DNA of 64,000 bases from JAGMES01 sp023128035 (GTDB lineage Bacteria > Bacillota > Halanaerobiia > DY22613): positions 30,216 through 94,215 of the forward strand of contig DAOVRZ010000005.1 of NCBI GenBank assembly GCA_030627905.1, read 5' to 3'. The notes beneath the pieces are model-generated. The model was not told the origin of the DNA. It made no database searches and saw only the letters and a list, made by a program, of their open reading frames with translations. This document shows positions 51,524-60,726 of the stretch, piece after piece. How positions within the stretch are numbered: position 1 is the first letter of the stretch; every line of letters starts with the position of its first letter. Position numbers and translations under genes: made by a program.

Positions 51524-51558
51524 TCATTTTCCTCCTTTCAATTAAAGTCACTATATTC

Positions 51559-51594
51559 GTATATTAGTATATACTTATTTACAAAAAAAATCAA
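51559..51594 (-). promoter_or_regulatory. Promoter and operator of the arsR operon
   Basis: Minus-strand -35 TTGATT (51589-51594), 17-base spacer and -10 TATACT (51566-51571). The palindrome GTATATTAGTATATAC (51559-51574) covers the -10, the position expected of an ArsR operator. Confidence 0.7.
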
Positions 51595-51656
51595 CAACTT
51601 TTTTTCAAAAAAATTTTTTAATATGCAAAATAATCTTAAAAGTTTGGTAAATTTTA

Positions 51657-51685
51657 TTGATATTCCATATAAACTAAAGTATAAT
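51657..51685 (+). promoter_or_regulatory. Sigma-A promoter of the 5'-nucleotidase gene
   Basis: -35 TTGATA (51657-51662), 17-base spacer, -10 TATAAT (51680-51685), about 36 bases before the ATG. A near-consensus promoter, so expression may be strong. Confidence 0.8.
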
Positions 51686-51721
51686 AAATATTGCACACTA
51701 ATTTAAAAAGGAGGATTTCAA

Positions 51722-53668
51722 ATGACTAGACTAAAGAAAAAGCTTTTTGTACTTATGCTGGTTTTGACGATGTTGGTGGTAATTGTTTTACCTTCTCTTG
51801 CTACAGAAGAGCAGATTATTACGATTTTAGGTACATCTGATTTGCATGGAAGGATTTATCCTTATTACTATGCTACTGATTCTAATGACTCTGACGCTGG
51901 TTTAGCAAAAATCCAGACTTTAATCAAAGCAGAACGGGCTTTAAATCCAGAAGCAATTTTAGTTGATGCAGGTGACCTTCTACAGGATAATCTCGCAGAT
52001 TTATTTAATGATGATCCTGTTCACCCAATGATCCAAGTATTCAACTATATAAAATATGATACCTGGACCCTTGGAAATCACGAATTCAACTATGGATTAG
52101 ACTTTTTAAACAAAAATATTGCAGCCTTTAATGGAAATGTTTTAGCTGCAAATATTTATAAAGAAGATGGAACCCGTTATGTAAAGCCTTACGCTATTTT
52201 CAATAGAAATGGTGTTCGAGTTGCTATCGTAGGTCTTATTACTCCTCATATTCCAAAATGGGAAGCTAGCAACCCTGATCATTTTAAAGGATTAACCTTT
52301 GTAGATCCTGTTGAGGAAGCCAAAAAAGTTGTTAAAGAATTGGAAGGCAAATATGATGTGTTAGTTGGTGTTTTCCATATGTCTGATACTTCTGAATATA
52401 CTAAAACAGACGGAGCTAATGCTGTTGCAACCGCTTGTCCTGAATTTTCCGTAATCTACACTGGTCACAAACACGCAAAATTTGATGACAAAGAAGTAAA
52501 TGGAGTAAAAATCATTGAACCAGGTCAATTTGGCGCAGCTTTAGGTAAAGCAGAAATTAAACTTAGCAAATCTGGTGATGTCTGGACAATTGAGAGTGTA
52601 ACAACGACTAACCTAGAAACAAAACCAGTAGACGCTGATCAAGAACTTCTCAACAAATTCGCCAGCGTTCATAAGGCAAGTTTAGCTGAAGCTAATAAAG
52701 TAGTTGGAGAAGTTACAGCTGATTTTATAGATAGAGTAGACTACATAACTGGTGAAGATAAAGTAACAACTATACCTACTTCTCAAATTCAAGATACTGC
52801 AGTAATAGATATAATTAATACAGTTCAAATGTTCTATGCTGATGCTGATATCGCCTCAGCAGCTTTATTCAACATTGGCTCCAACTTGAAAAAAGGTCCA
52901 TTTAAGAAAAAAGATGCAGCTTATATTTATAAATATGATAATACCCTTATTGGTGTAAAAATCACTGGTAAGAACCTAAAAGCATATATGGAATGGTCAA
53001 TGAATTATTACAATACTTATAAACCAGGAGATATCACTGTTAGCTTTAATCCTAAAGTTCGAGCTTATAACTATGATATGTTCGCTGGGGTTACATATGA
53101 TGTTGATATCTCTAAAGATGCTGGTAATAGAGTGACAAATCTCAAGTTCAACGAAAAATCTGTTCAAGATGATCAAGTGTACAAATTAGCAATCAATAAT
53201 TATCGTTTCGGAACATTGCTAAAAGAAGGCTTTGTCAAAGATGAAGATAAGTACTTTGATTCTTATGAAAAATATCAAGATGATGGTCGAGTACGTGACT
53301 TGATCATTAGATATTTACAAGAAGAAAAGAACGGAATTCTTAATCCTGAAATTGATAACAACTGGAAGATTATTGGTGCAGATTTGGAAAGCCCATATAA
53401 AGAAATCATCTTCACAATGGTACGAAAAGGCGAAATCACCATTCCTTTTACTGAAGATGGTAGAACTCCAAATATCGTAGCTTTGAATGTTATCGAATTA
53501 AAAGCTGAAGGCAAACTAGGTCAAACTTATACTGTAAAGATTAATGATTATCTCTGGAAGATTGCTGAAAAATTCCAAACTACCTGGCAAACTCTTGCTA
53601 AATTCAATAATTTAATAAACCCAGATCTTATCTTCCCAGACCAGATTATCTTAATTCCTGTACAGTGA
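51722..53668 (+). CDS. Exported 5'-nucleotidase/metallophosphatase with C-terminal LysM domain
   Basis: A signal peptide (LKKKLFVLMLVLTMLVVIVLPSLA) leads to a metallophosphatase domain (TSDLHGRIYPYYY, VDAGD, LGNHEFNYGLDF, YTGHKHAKFD), the 5_nucleotid_C substrate domain (residues ~330-500) and a LysM repeat at the C-terminus (YTVKINDYLWKIAEKFQTTWQTLAKFNNLINPDLIFPDQIILIP). It should release phosphate from nucleotides outside the membrane while held on peptidoglycan by LysM. A near-consensus promoter and AAGGAGG precede it. The TGA stop lies within the family-2 element that follows. Confidence 0.94.
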   Translation: MTRLKKKLFVLMLVLTMLVVIVLPSLATEEQIITILGTSDLHGRIYPYYYATDSNDSDAGLAKIQTLIKAERALNPEAILVDAGDLLQDNLADLFNDDPVHPMIQVFNYIKYDTWTLGNHEFNYGLDFLNKNIAAFNGNVLAANIYKEDGTRYVKPYAIFNRNGVRVAIVGLITPHIPKWEASNPDHFKGLTFVDPVEEAKKVVKELEGKYDVLVGVFHMSDTSEYTKTDGANAVATACPEFSVIYTGHKHAKFDDKEVNGVKIIEPGQFGAALGKAEIKLSKSGDVWTIESVTTTNLETKPVDADQELLNKFASVHKASLAEANKVVGEVTADFIDRVDYITGEDKVTTIPTSQIQDTAVIDIINTVQMFYADADIASAALFNIGSNLKKGPFKKKDAAYIYKYDNTLIGVKITGKNLKAYMEWSMNYYNTYKPGDITVSFNPKVRAYNYDMFAGVTYDVDISKDAGNRVTNLKFNEKSVQDDQVYKLAINNYRFGTLLKEGFVKDEDKYFDSYEKYQDDGRVRDLIIRYLQEEKNGILNPEIDNNWKIIGADLESPYKEIIFTMVRKGEITIPFTEDGRTPNIVALNVIELKAEGKLGQTYTVKINDYLWKIAEKFQTTWQTLAKFNNLINPDLIFPDQIILIPVQ

Positions 53669-53780
53669 ACTCGTTCAGCTAAAGCTGAACATCGGGGCTT
53701 CAGTGGGGGATTCTACCCCCACTGAAGATTAAAAACAATTACCCCCACTTCTATAAGTGGGGGTCTTATCTCAAAAGATA
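53664..53780. repeat. Palindromic MITE-like element, family 2, copy 2
   Basis: An inverted copy of the 6061-6175 element with the same three hairpins (GTTCAGC/GCTGAAC; CTTCAGTGGGGG/CCCCCACTGAAG; CCCCCACTTCTATAAGTGGGGG-like). The stop codon of the nucleotidase is part of it, as AGTGAACTCG is the shared end sequence. The hairpins could also serve as a terminator. Confidence 0.75.
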
Positions 53781-53934
53781 ATATTTGCAGCCTAAAATAC
53801 CTCCACAGTGAGGTATCTTTTTTATTTAAAAATAGTTTATTTAAAAACAACAGGAGAAATCACAATTTCCGAGAATATATCTAATTACACTATCTTTTTT
53901 GATAGAGTTTAGAATTATATTGGAGGCACTAGTT

Positions 53935-55227
53935 ATGACAGATCATAAAAATAAATGGTTTACCCTTGATAATGCTGGCAAGCTATATCCTTCTATCATG
54001 TCACCCAGAGTTACCACTTTTTTTCGAGTGTCTGTAACTTTAGTTGATAATGTTAACCCAGATCTTTTACAGAAAGCTCTTAATAAGATTATTATTCGTT
54101 TCCCTTATTTTCAAGTACATCTCAAGAGAGGTGTTTTTTGGTATTATTTTGAGCAAACTGATAAATCCCCTAGTATCGAAAAGGAAACTTACTATCCATG
54201 TATGAGTATTCAAAAAAAAAATAAAAACTTTTTTTCTTTTAGAGTCTTATACTTTCAAAAAAAAATATCTGTAGAATTTTCACATAGTTTGACTGATGGA
54301 ACTGGAGCCATGACTTTTCTAAAATCACTCGTTATAGAATACTTTAGATTAAATGGAATTATTGTAAATGAATCAGATGAATTTTCTAAGTGGGATTATG
54401 AACCAGATCAAGAAGAATATGAAGATGCTTATAAGAAATATTATAATAATCGAATTCCCACGCCACCTAAAAAAAATAAAGCTTACCATTTTCCATTTCC
54501 TCTTGAGGATAAAAGAGTATATCACATCATTACAGGGATTATTCCTGTAAAAGATATATTAGCAAAAGCAAAAGAGTATGGTTTTACTTTAACAGAGTTT
54601 TTGATTGCCCTATATTTTGAAACAATTTTAGATTTCCTATATTCTTTACCACCCCAAAAGCAAAGACGTGTTATGAAACCTATCATCCTAAATGTACCTG
54701 TTAATCTAAGAAAGATATATCCCTCTAAAACTATGCGAAATTTTTTTATTAGCATAACTCCAGAAATAGACCCTAGACTTGGAGAATATACTTTTAAAGA
54801 ACTTTTAAAATATGTACACCATTTTATGCAAATAGAAGTCGATAAAAAATATATAAACCAGCGAATAGCGAAAAACGTTAATAGTGAAATGTCACTATTA
54901 ACTAGACTATTTCCACTTATCTTAAAAGATTTAATTCTAGTATTATTTTATAGTAATAGTAGTAGAGGAGAAAATTGCTACACTTCTAGTTTATCCAACA
55001 TGGGCAAAATCACTATGCCTCATGAATTAAATGATCATATTGAAAGGTTTGAAGCTTATCCACCTCCTAGTACAGGAAACAAGATAAAAATGGCCTCTAT
55101 CAGCTTTAAAGAACATTTATATTTATCTTTTGGCAATTTAACTAAGGAAAACGAAATTGAAAGAATATTTTTCAGGAAACTCATAAAAATGAATATTCCA
55201 GTAAAAATTGAAACTAATAAAAAATAA
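53935..55227 (+). CDS. Condensation-domain-like / alcohol O-acetyltransferase-type acyltransferase
   Basis: The 430-residue cytoplasmic protein has the chloramphenicol-acetyltransferase-fold catalytic motif HxxxDG as EFSHSLTDGTGAMTFLKSL, an N-terminal lobe (IIIRFPYFQVHLKRGVFWYYF) and a C-terminal lobe with NVPVNLRKIYPSKTMRNFFISITPEID. Such proteins move acyl groups between thioesters and alcohols or amines. No carrier protein, NRPS or PKS partner is nearby. The ATG at 53935 follows GGAGG by eight bases. It is more AT-rich than its neighbours. Substrate unknown. Confidence 0.75.
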   Translation: MTDHKNKWFTLDNAGKLYPSIMSPRVTTFFRVSVTLVDNVNPDLLQKALNKIIIRFPYFQVHLKRGVFWYYFEQTDKSPSIEKETYYPCMSIQKKNKNFFSFRVLYFQKKISVEFSHSLTDGTGAMTFLKSLVIEYFRLNGIIVNESDEFSKWDYEPDQEEYEDAYKKYYNNRIPTPPKKNKAYHFPFPLEDKRVYHIITGIIPVKDILAKAKEYGFTLTEFLIALYFETILDFLYSLPPQKQRRVMKPIILNVPVNLRKIYPSKTMRNFFISITPEIDPRLGEYTFKELLKYVHHFMQIEVDKKYINQRIAKNVNSEMSLLTRLFPLILKDLILVLFYSNSSRGENCYTSSLSNMGKITMPHELNDHIERFEAYPPPSTGNKIKMASISFKEHLYLSFGNLTKENEIERIFFRKLIKMNIPVKIETNKK

Positions 55228-55242
55228 AATATGTAAACAAAG

Positions 55243-55404
55243 AAGCAGAGATATAGAATGCCATGATTCGTCCACAAAAAGTATTTTAGTCGCACTCAGG
55301 TACCATATATAGTACTGAAACCGCCAATTCAGTACTATATATGGCACCTGAGCTTTTGTGCGACTACTTTTTGTGGGCTAATCATGCCATCTATATCTCT
55401 GCTT
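55243..55404. repeat. Long palindromic element, family 3, copy 2
   Basis: A palindrome of about 160 bp from AAGCAGAGATATAG to CTATATCTCTGCTT. The outer stem and CCGCCAAT loop match the copy at 50034-50156; the mid-stem is TCAGGTACCATATATAGTAC. It sits between convergent genes and could end both transcripts. Confidence 0.85.
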
Positions 55405-55410
55405 TTATCC

Positions 55411-56433
55411 TTAGTGCATTCCTTTTAAATCTTTCATATCAATTAACGCAAGTTGAAGCGCCAACTTTTCAGGATATTTTCCTGTCATAATATCATAATT
55501 TGCCTGTAGCATCCGCTCTAGCGCTAGTTCCAGTTCCTCTGTAGTAAAGTTTCTGGCCTGACTATAACATTTTTTAATAGGCCAAGGATGCTGCCTCAAG
55601 CGTTTTGCAGTATCCTCTGGTGGAAATCCTCGATCTGCCATCTCTTTCGAAAACATGATCAAATGAAGTTGCCGAACAAACATTGTCAAAATCACTAATA
55701 ATGGTTCCCCTTCTCTCTCCATTTTTTCTAGAATCATTAAAGCATTTCGAATTTTACGATTTCCAACAGCATCCACCAAATCAAATATAATATTATCCTT
55801 TAAAAGAGCATCTTTACTAATAACATCTTTAACATCCTCTATTGTAATCAACTCTTTATCGCCCACATAGATGATAATTTTTTCAATCTCTGATTTGAGT
55901 CGTTGAAGATTATTATGAAAATTCTCCTCCAAAAAATTAAGTCCATTTCCAGCGATTTTTTTTCCTTCTTCTGCAAACTGTTGCTGAATCCATTTATCAA
56001 GGTTTTGATACTGCAAAGGAGTAAATTCAATCAATTCACCAATCTCTTTTGCTTTTTTGATAAATCCAAGCTTTCCATCAGGTTTTCTTGACGATGTCAA
56101 TAGCAACACTGTATTTGGAGGAAAATCAGTAAATAGTTTTTTTAACACTTTATCATCTTTCTTAACAGTCAATCGATCCTGACAACGCGCTATTACAATC
56201 CGGTATGGTGAAATCATACTAATAGTATGACAAACTTCATAAAGTCTATCGTCAAAGTTCTCTTCATTCTCTTGAATATAGCTTAACATAAAATCTTTCA
56301 TTCCAGGATCAACAAATCGCTCAATAAAATTTTTGATAAACTTATCTATTAAATAGGGCTCATTTCCATATAAAAGATAAAGAGGTTTTAAATTTTCTAA
56401 TTTGGACTTCAATATTTTCTTGATTTGTTCCAT
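55411..56433 (-). CDS. holA: DNA polymerase III delta subunit
   Basis: The clamp-loader delta subunit, an AAA+-fold protein without a working Walker A. Features: LYLLYGNEPYLIDKFIKNFIE at the N-terminus, PNTVLLLTSSRKPDGK, LKSEIEKIIIYVGDKELITIEDVKDVISKD, and the C-terminal collar (LVILTMFVRQLHLIMFSKEMADRGFPPEDTAKRLRQHPWPIKK). 341 aa from the ATG at 56433, with AAAGGGTG upstream. Confidence 0.95.
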   Translation of the reverse strand: MEQIKKILKSKLENLKPLYLLYGNEPYLIDKFIKNFIERFVDPGMKDFMLSYIQENEENFDDRLYEVCHTISMISPYRIVIARCQDRLTVKKDDKVLKKLFTDFPPNTVLLLTSSRKPDGKLGFIKKAKEIGELIEFTPLQYQNLDKWIQQQFAEEGKKIAGNGLNFLEENFHNNLQRLKSEIEKIIIYVGDKELITIEDVKDVISKDALLKDNIIFDLVDAVGNRKIRNALMILEKMEREGEPLLVILTMFVRQLHLIMFSKEMADRGFPPEDTAKRLRQHPWPIKKCYSQARNFTTEELELALERMLQANYDIMTGKYPEKLALQLALIDMKDLKGMH

Positions 56434-56671
56434 TAGTTCACACCCTTTCAACTAGATAAGTTCGCTACAAATAAGTAAATTCCTGCGTTAATCAATTAAC
56501 TTATGAATTTGAGCTCTAAGTATAGTATAAGGTTCTCAATAAAATATAACTTTTGAAATGTTATATTTTACTTATTTCTTAAAAAGCATAGAAAATAAGC
56601 TTGATTTCACGTTTTTTTCACCATACATTTCCTATGCTGGTAGTCACTCATAAGACTAGCCAAGATTGCTA
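56434..56671. other. Gene-free interval between holA and the SASP genes
   Basis: No ORF of note. It contains a hairpin with 11-base arms (TAAAATATAAC/GTTATATTTTA, 56540-56570) and a second, longer inverted repeat (AGCATAG near 56585 with CTATGCT near 56630). Confidence 0.55.
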
Positions 56672-56701
56672 GAATACAGAATAGAAATCCTTCACATACT
56701 A
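56672..56701 (+). promoter_or_regulatory. Sigma-G promoter of the SASP genes
   Basis: GAATA (56672-56676), spacer of 18 bases, CATACTA (56695-56701): an excellent match to the forespore sigma-G consensus, 31 bases before the first SASP ATG. Confidence 0.85.
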
Positions 56702-56732
56702 GAATTACACCAAACGAAAGGAGGTGACTAAA

Positions 56733-56963
56733 ATGGCAGGTGGTCAAAAATCCAACACTCTCGTTAATCCATTAGCAGCAAAAGCTATGGAACAATTTAA
56801 GTATGAAGTAGCGCAAGAGTTAGGGATTCAAACTCCTCAAAGTGGTTACTGGGGCGAAATGACTACTCGTGACACTGGAGCAATCGGTGGTCACATGGTT
56901 CGTAAGATGGTTGAAGCTTACGAAAACAAACTATCAGGTGGTGGCGGTATGGGTGGTCAATAA
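56733..56963 (+). CDS. Alpha/beta-type small acid-soluble spore protein, copy 1
   Basis: A 76-residue SASP that coats spore DNA. It starts MAGGQKSNTLVNPLAAKAMEQFKYEVAQELGI. KYEVAQEL contains the E-(V)-A-x-E germination-protease cleavage motif, and the DNA-binding segment GYWGEMTTRDTGAIGGHMVRKMVEAYE is complete. The C-terminus is glycine-rich (LSGGGGMGGQ). GGAGG lies eight bases before the ATG at 56733. Confidence 0.96.
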   Translation: MAGGQKSNTLVNPLAAKAMEQFKYEVAQELGIQTPQSGYWGEMTTRDTGAIGGHMVRKMVEAYENKLSGGGGMGGQ

Positions 56964-57016
56964 TCATAGATCACTCAAATGAAAGGAAACTAAAACTCTA
57001 AACGGAGGTGGACCAA

Positions 57017-57238
57017 ATGGCAGGTGGTCAAAAATCTAATACGCTTGTAAACCCATTAGCAGCTAGAGCGATGGAGCAGTTTAAATATGAAGTAGCTCAA
57101 GAATTAGGAATTCAAACTCCTCAAAGTGGTTACTGGGGAGAAATGACTACTCGTGATACTGGCGCCATTGGCGGTCACATGGTTCGTAAAATGGTAGAAG
57201 CTTATGAAAACCAAATAGCCGGAGGTACCAATCAGTAG
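57017..57238 (+). CDS. Alpha/beta-type small acid-soluble spore protein, copy 2
   Basis: A 73-residue tandem duplicate of the upstream SASP. The first 66 residues are identical except AAK to AAR; the tail is QIAGGTNQ instead of the Gly-rich one. The DNA differs at many third positions, so the duplication is old and the protein is under strong conservation. GGAGG lies upstream of the ATG at 57017. Co-transcribed from the sigma-G promoter. Confidence 0.96.
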   Translation: MAGGQKSNTLVNPLAARAMEQFKYEVAQELGIQTPQSGYWGEMTTRDTGAIGGHMVRKMVEAYENQIAGGTNQ

Positions 57239-57274
57239 AGAGTAGCTAGTAGCCGAATAGAGCTTGAGTTCCAT

Positions 57275-57305
57275 AAAAAGAGCGGATTCTATATCCGCTC
57301 TTTTT
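57275..57305 (+). terminator. Intrinsic terminator of the SASP operon
   Basis: Thirteen-base arms AAAAAGAGCGGAT/ATCCGCTCTTTTT with a five-base loop. Confidence 0.93.
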
Positions 57306-57412
57306 ATGCCCTTTCTCCCCTTCCAGATTAAAACATCTGGCAAAGCCTTAACACATTTTTCCTCTTTCTTCTCATCAAGATTATTATGTTAAGAATATTT
57401 GTGTTTTATACA

Positions 57413-59902
57413 TCATTCTCGAAATTTTTTTATACTTATCTCTTTTTCGTGAATTAAAATTTGTATCGCCCCACTCTCATCTGTTCTCCAAATCTGGGAG
57501 CCGCTTGCTTTTAATCTATTAATTATTGATTCTGCTGGATGTCCGTAACGATTCTTGCCTACTGAAATCAGCGCGATGAAAGGATTGACCTTCTGTAAAA
57601 AGGAAGGTGAAGTAGAAAATTTACTACCATGGTGCCCCACTTTTAATAATTCAGATTCAATCTCTATTTGATCATCAACTAATTTTTTTTCTTCCTTTTC
57701 ACCCAGATCGCCTGTTAATAAAATTCTTATTCCCTGAAATTTAAGTCTAAATACAAGCGAACGATCATTTTCATTCTCATAATTAACTTCAAATTCAGGA
57801 TGAAGAATCTCAATTTTTCCATTACCTATTTCGAGGACTTGACCTCGAACTGGATGGTATATAGGTATTCCTTTCATGCGAGCTAATTTCTCCATTTCAA
57901 GTGCATAGTTTACCTGACTTCCATAAGGCGCCCAAATACTTTTAACATCAAATTTTTCGAGAATTGTTAGTAATCCTTTTACATGATCTGCATCAAAATG
58001 GGTTACACAAAGTAGATCTATCGTTTTTATGCCTCGACTTAGAAGAAATGGTTTCAAAATATTTTCACCAGTGTAATTTTTATCTCCCACCCCAGGTTTT
58101 CCCCCGCCATCGATTAACATAGTCGGGCCAGCAGGAATCTTAATAAACATCCCATCTCCCTGTCCTACATCTAATAATACCCATTCCAATTGATTCTCTG
58201 GTATAGTAATAAATTGTCCAACACCAATTATAATAATCAAGGTTAGATATTGATATATTAAACCTATTTTCTTACGTTTCCAGAAAATTGGCATGGAGCG
58301 TTTTTCAAACCATCTCCATAATACCCAAATCGTTAAATAAAAGATAGCTATCCAGAGCATCAATGGACGCCCTGGCTGCCACACTTCTGGAAATTTCTGA
58401 TTAAAGAAACATATTAACTGATTAAAAACACAAACCAATAAATCTAATATCACGGTAAGATAACTCCCCAACAACGGAGAAATTAGCCCCACTATCAGAG
58501 AGATTAAAATCAAAGCTAAAATTATACCAATCAAAGGGACGGCCAAAAGATTAATCAGAATTCCTTGCAATGGAAGTTGAAAAAAATGAAATAAAACCAG
58601 TGGGGCAGAACCTAGAAAAGCCGCAATCGACAGAGAGAGAGATTGCTTTACTTTTTGACCAACCAATGAAGTTTCCTTAAAAAATATACTCACTCCATGA
58701 AAAATAGGCTGATATAGTAATAAAATGGAAAGGTAGACGGAAAAGGAAAGTTGGAAACCAACAAGAAAAAGTGTCAGAGGATTGATTATTAGAATAATAA
58801 ATGCAGTCACTCCTAAAAGATTGAGTGGTTTAATTGGCTGGCGCAAAAGACCGCCAAACTGTGTCAAGGTAAGGTAAATTCCCACTCTTAGTGCAGATGG
58901 TGGGCAACCCACAAAAATAACAGCAAACCAGATTCCAATGATTAAAATCCATGGAGTATATTTTGGAGAAACCCTTAGCCAAAGTAAGATCTTTTTTAAC
59001 CCTATAACCACTAAACCTAGATGTAAACCTGAAATCGCCAATAGATGACTTAAGCCTAAATTCTGGATCTGATTTTTCTTAAGATCATCTAAATAATCTT
59101 TCTCTCCTGTTAATAAAACCATCACTAGTGGATAACTGGATTCAGATATATGAGTGAGAAAAAAATCTGATGCTCTCTTTTTTGCCATATCAATCCATCG
59201 CGAAAAATTAAAAGATGGACGAAATTTAAAATAAACTTGTGTTTCAATCATCTGACAGCAAAAGCCAGAATATCGCTGAAACCGTTGATAATCAAATTGA
59301 CCAGGATTCGTTGCTTTCGAGAAAGGTAGTAATTTCCCCATGAATAATAAATGATCTCCAACTTGAATCACAGAGTTTGATGAAACTTCAGGGGATACCA
59401 CCAGTATTTTTCCTTGGATCTGTGGGATTGGCATTTCAATAAAACTTTTAAGGACAATTCTCTCAGATTTAACTATCCATTTTTGCTCTTCTACTCCATC
59501 ATAGCCGAGCAATTGCCCTTCCATAATGAAGGTTTCTTCCAAGATAGTCTTATCTGGCAAATGAAACGGGAAAGCAGTCCTTTTCCAGTGATAATCTGTA
59601 TAATAAAAACCACCCAAGAATATTAGCAATAGCAAAATAAAATAATATGGCCTTTTGCGTAAAACTAACAAAAAGCGCCAACAAGAAGATCGAAAAATAA
59701 TGAGAGTACCTATAAGAAAAATTATCCCATGAGGTAAATACAGCAATTCTCTTCTGTACCAATTCCACTGAACCTGGGATACTCTCCAGAAAATACTTCC
59801 CAAAATAAAAGGGATTAATGAAATAATAGCAGGATAATGTTTGAAGATGCTTTTTTGTTCAAGATAGCTGGCCCAGAGTTCTTCTTGTACACTATACTTC
59901 AA
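57413..59902 (-). CDS. comEC: ComEC/Rec2 DNA-uptake channel
   Basis: This 829-residue protein has N-terminal helices and an OB domain (~residues 100-230), the competence channel with LGLSHLLAISGLHLGLVVIG and VGCPPSALRVGIYLTLTQFG (~280-560), and a C-terminal metallo-beta-lactamase-like domain (VLLDVGQGDGMFIK, THFDADHVKGLL, ILLTGDLGEKEE, KVGHHGSKFSTS). It should transport single-stranded DNA and may degrade the other strand. The start is TTG with GGGAG eight bases upstream. comEA is 16 bases upstream. Confidence 0.96.
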   Translation of the reverse strand: MKYSVQEELWASYLEQKSIFKHYPAIISLIPFILGSIFWRVSQVQWNWYRRELLYLPHGIIFLIGTLIIFRSSCWRFLLVLRKRPYYFILLLLIFLGGFYYTDYHWKRTAFPFHLPDKTILEETFIMEGQLLGYDGVEEQKWIVKSERIVLKSFIEMPIPQIQGKILVVSPEVSSNSVIQVGDHLLFMGKLLPFSKATNPGQFDYQRFQRYSGFCCQMIETQVYFKFRPSFNFSRWIDMAKKRASDFFLTHISESSYPLVMVLLTGEKDYLDDLKKNQIQNLGLSHLLAISGLHLGLVVIGLKKILLWLRVSPKYTPWILIIGIWFAVIFVGCPPSALRVGIYLTLTQFGGLLRQPIKPLNLLGVTAFIILIINPLTLFLVGFQLSFSVYLSILLLYQPIFHGVSIFFKETSLVGQKVKQSLSLSIAAFLGSAPLVLFHFFQLPLQGILINLLAVPLIGIILALILISLIVGLISPLLGSYLTVILDLLVCVFNQLICFFNQKFPEVWQPGRPLMLWIAIFYLTIWVLWRWFEKRSMPIFWKRKKIGLIYQYLTLIIIIGVGQFITIPENQLEWVLLDVGQGDGMFIKIPAGPTMLIDGGGKPGVGDKNYTGENILKPFLLSRGIKTIDLLCVTHFDADHVKGLLTILEKFDVKSIWAPYGSQVNYALEMEKLARMKGIPIYHPVRGQVLEIGNGKIEILHPEFEVNYENENDRSLVFRLKFQGIRILLTGDLGEKEEKKLVDDQIEIESELLKVGHHGSKFSTSPSFLQKVNPFIALISVGKNRYGHPAESIINRLKASGSQIWRTDESGAIQILIHEKEISIKKFRE

Positions 59903-59918
59903 AAAAATCTCTCCCTTT

Positions 59919-60563
59919 TCAAAGAGTTATTTGATCTTTCAGCTTTTCAAAAGTCTTTTCACCTATTCCACCAACCTTTTTTAAATCTTCTAACTTGCGA
60001 AATCTTCCATTCTGCTCTCGATACCGAATGATTGCCTCTGCCTTGTTTGGCCCAACTCCAGATATTGTCTCTAATTGTTCTTTAGAAGCAGAGTTTATAC
60101 TAATTTTCTTTGAACTTGAACTTGTTGTACTGCTAGATGAAAATGTGTATATACCTGCTCCACTAGTAGTTGTGCTCACAACTGTCATTCGCTGAGGAAC
60201 AATTACTTTTTGACCATCCATCAATGGTTCTGCAAGATTAATCTGGTTTAAATCTGCAGTCTTAGTTACCCCACCTGCTAACATAATCAAATCAACTACT
60301 CTTGAATCTTCATTCAAGAAATAAACACCAGGATTCTTTACTTCTCCCGCTACATGGACTCCTATCTTTCTTACATCTTTATACTCACTATGCGAAGTAT
60401 CTTCTCCAGTCTGATTCGATTGATCAGTCTCAATAACTTCTGTTAGATAAACCCACTTCTCCTCTTCTTTTGTACGCTGGTTTTGCCAAAAAACAAAGCC
60501 CAATATCCCTATAAGAATAACTATTCCAACCCACTTTAATTTTTCACTACGTTGATGATACAT
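59919..60563 (-). CDS. comEA: ComEA DNA receptor
   Basis: One N-terminal membrane helix (LKWVGIVILIGILGFVFWQNQ), an SLBB domain (residues ~65-125: IGVHVAGEVKNPGVYFLNEDSRVVDLIMLAGGV), a Ser/Thr-rich linker (residues 128-155), and two helix-hairpin-helix motifs (INSASKEQLETISGVGPNKAEAIIRYREQNGRF, LKKVGGIGEKTFEKLK) that bind double-stranded DNA. 214 aa, AAAGGAG before the ATG. With comEC it suggests transformability. Confidence 0.96.
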   Translation of the reverse strand: MYHQRSEKLKWVGIVILIGILGFVFWQNQRTKEEEKWVYLTEVIETDQSNQTGEDTSHSEYKDVRKIGVHVAGEVKNPGVYFLNEDSRVVDLIMLAGGVTKTADLNQINLAEPLMDGQKVIVPQRMTVVSTTTSGAGIYTFSSSSTTSSSSKKISINSASKEQLETISGVGPNKAEAIIRYREQNGRFRKLEDLKKVGGIGEKTFEKLKDQITL

Positions 60564-60673
60564 CGTATCACTCCTTTAATAATATAATAAGTTATTGTAA
60601 TAAATGTTAATTTATTCATTTTAATTATTATAACTCTTTTTTAGATCAGTTGCAAGTGTTTTTTGTTCTAACA

Positions 60674-60708
60674 TAAAAAAACAAGCCTATTAAAAATGTT
60701 AGGCTTGT
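60674..60708 (-). terminator. Intrinsic terminator after the ATPase/nuclease-like cassette
   Basis: On the minus strand ACAAGCCTA pairs with TAGGCTTGT across an eleven-base loop and is followed by seven T. It separates the cassette from comEA. Confidence 0.85.
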
Positions 60709-60726
60709 CTTGACGTATTAACAAAT

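Noticed and set aside
50034..55404. CRISPR array suggested by the repeated palindromes
   Set aside because: Only two copies, 5 kb apart, with no regular spacing and no cas genes.
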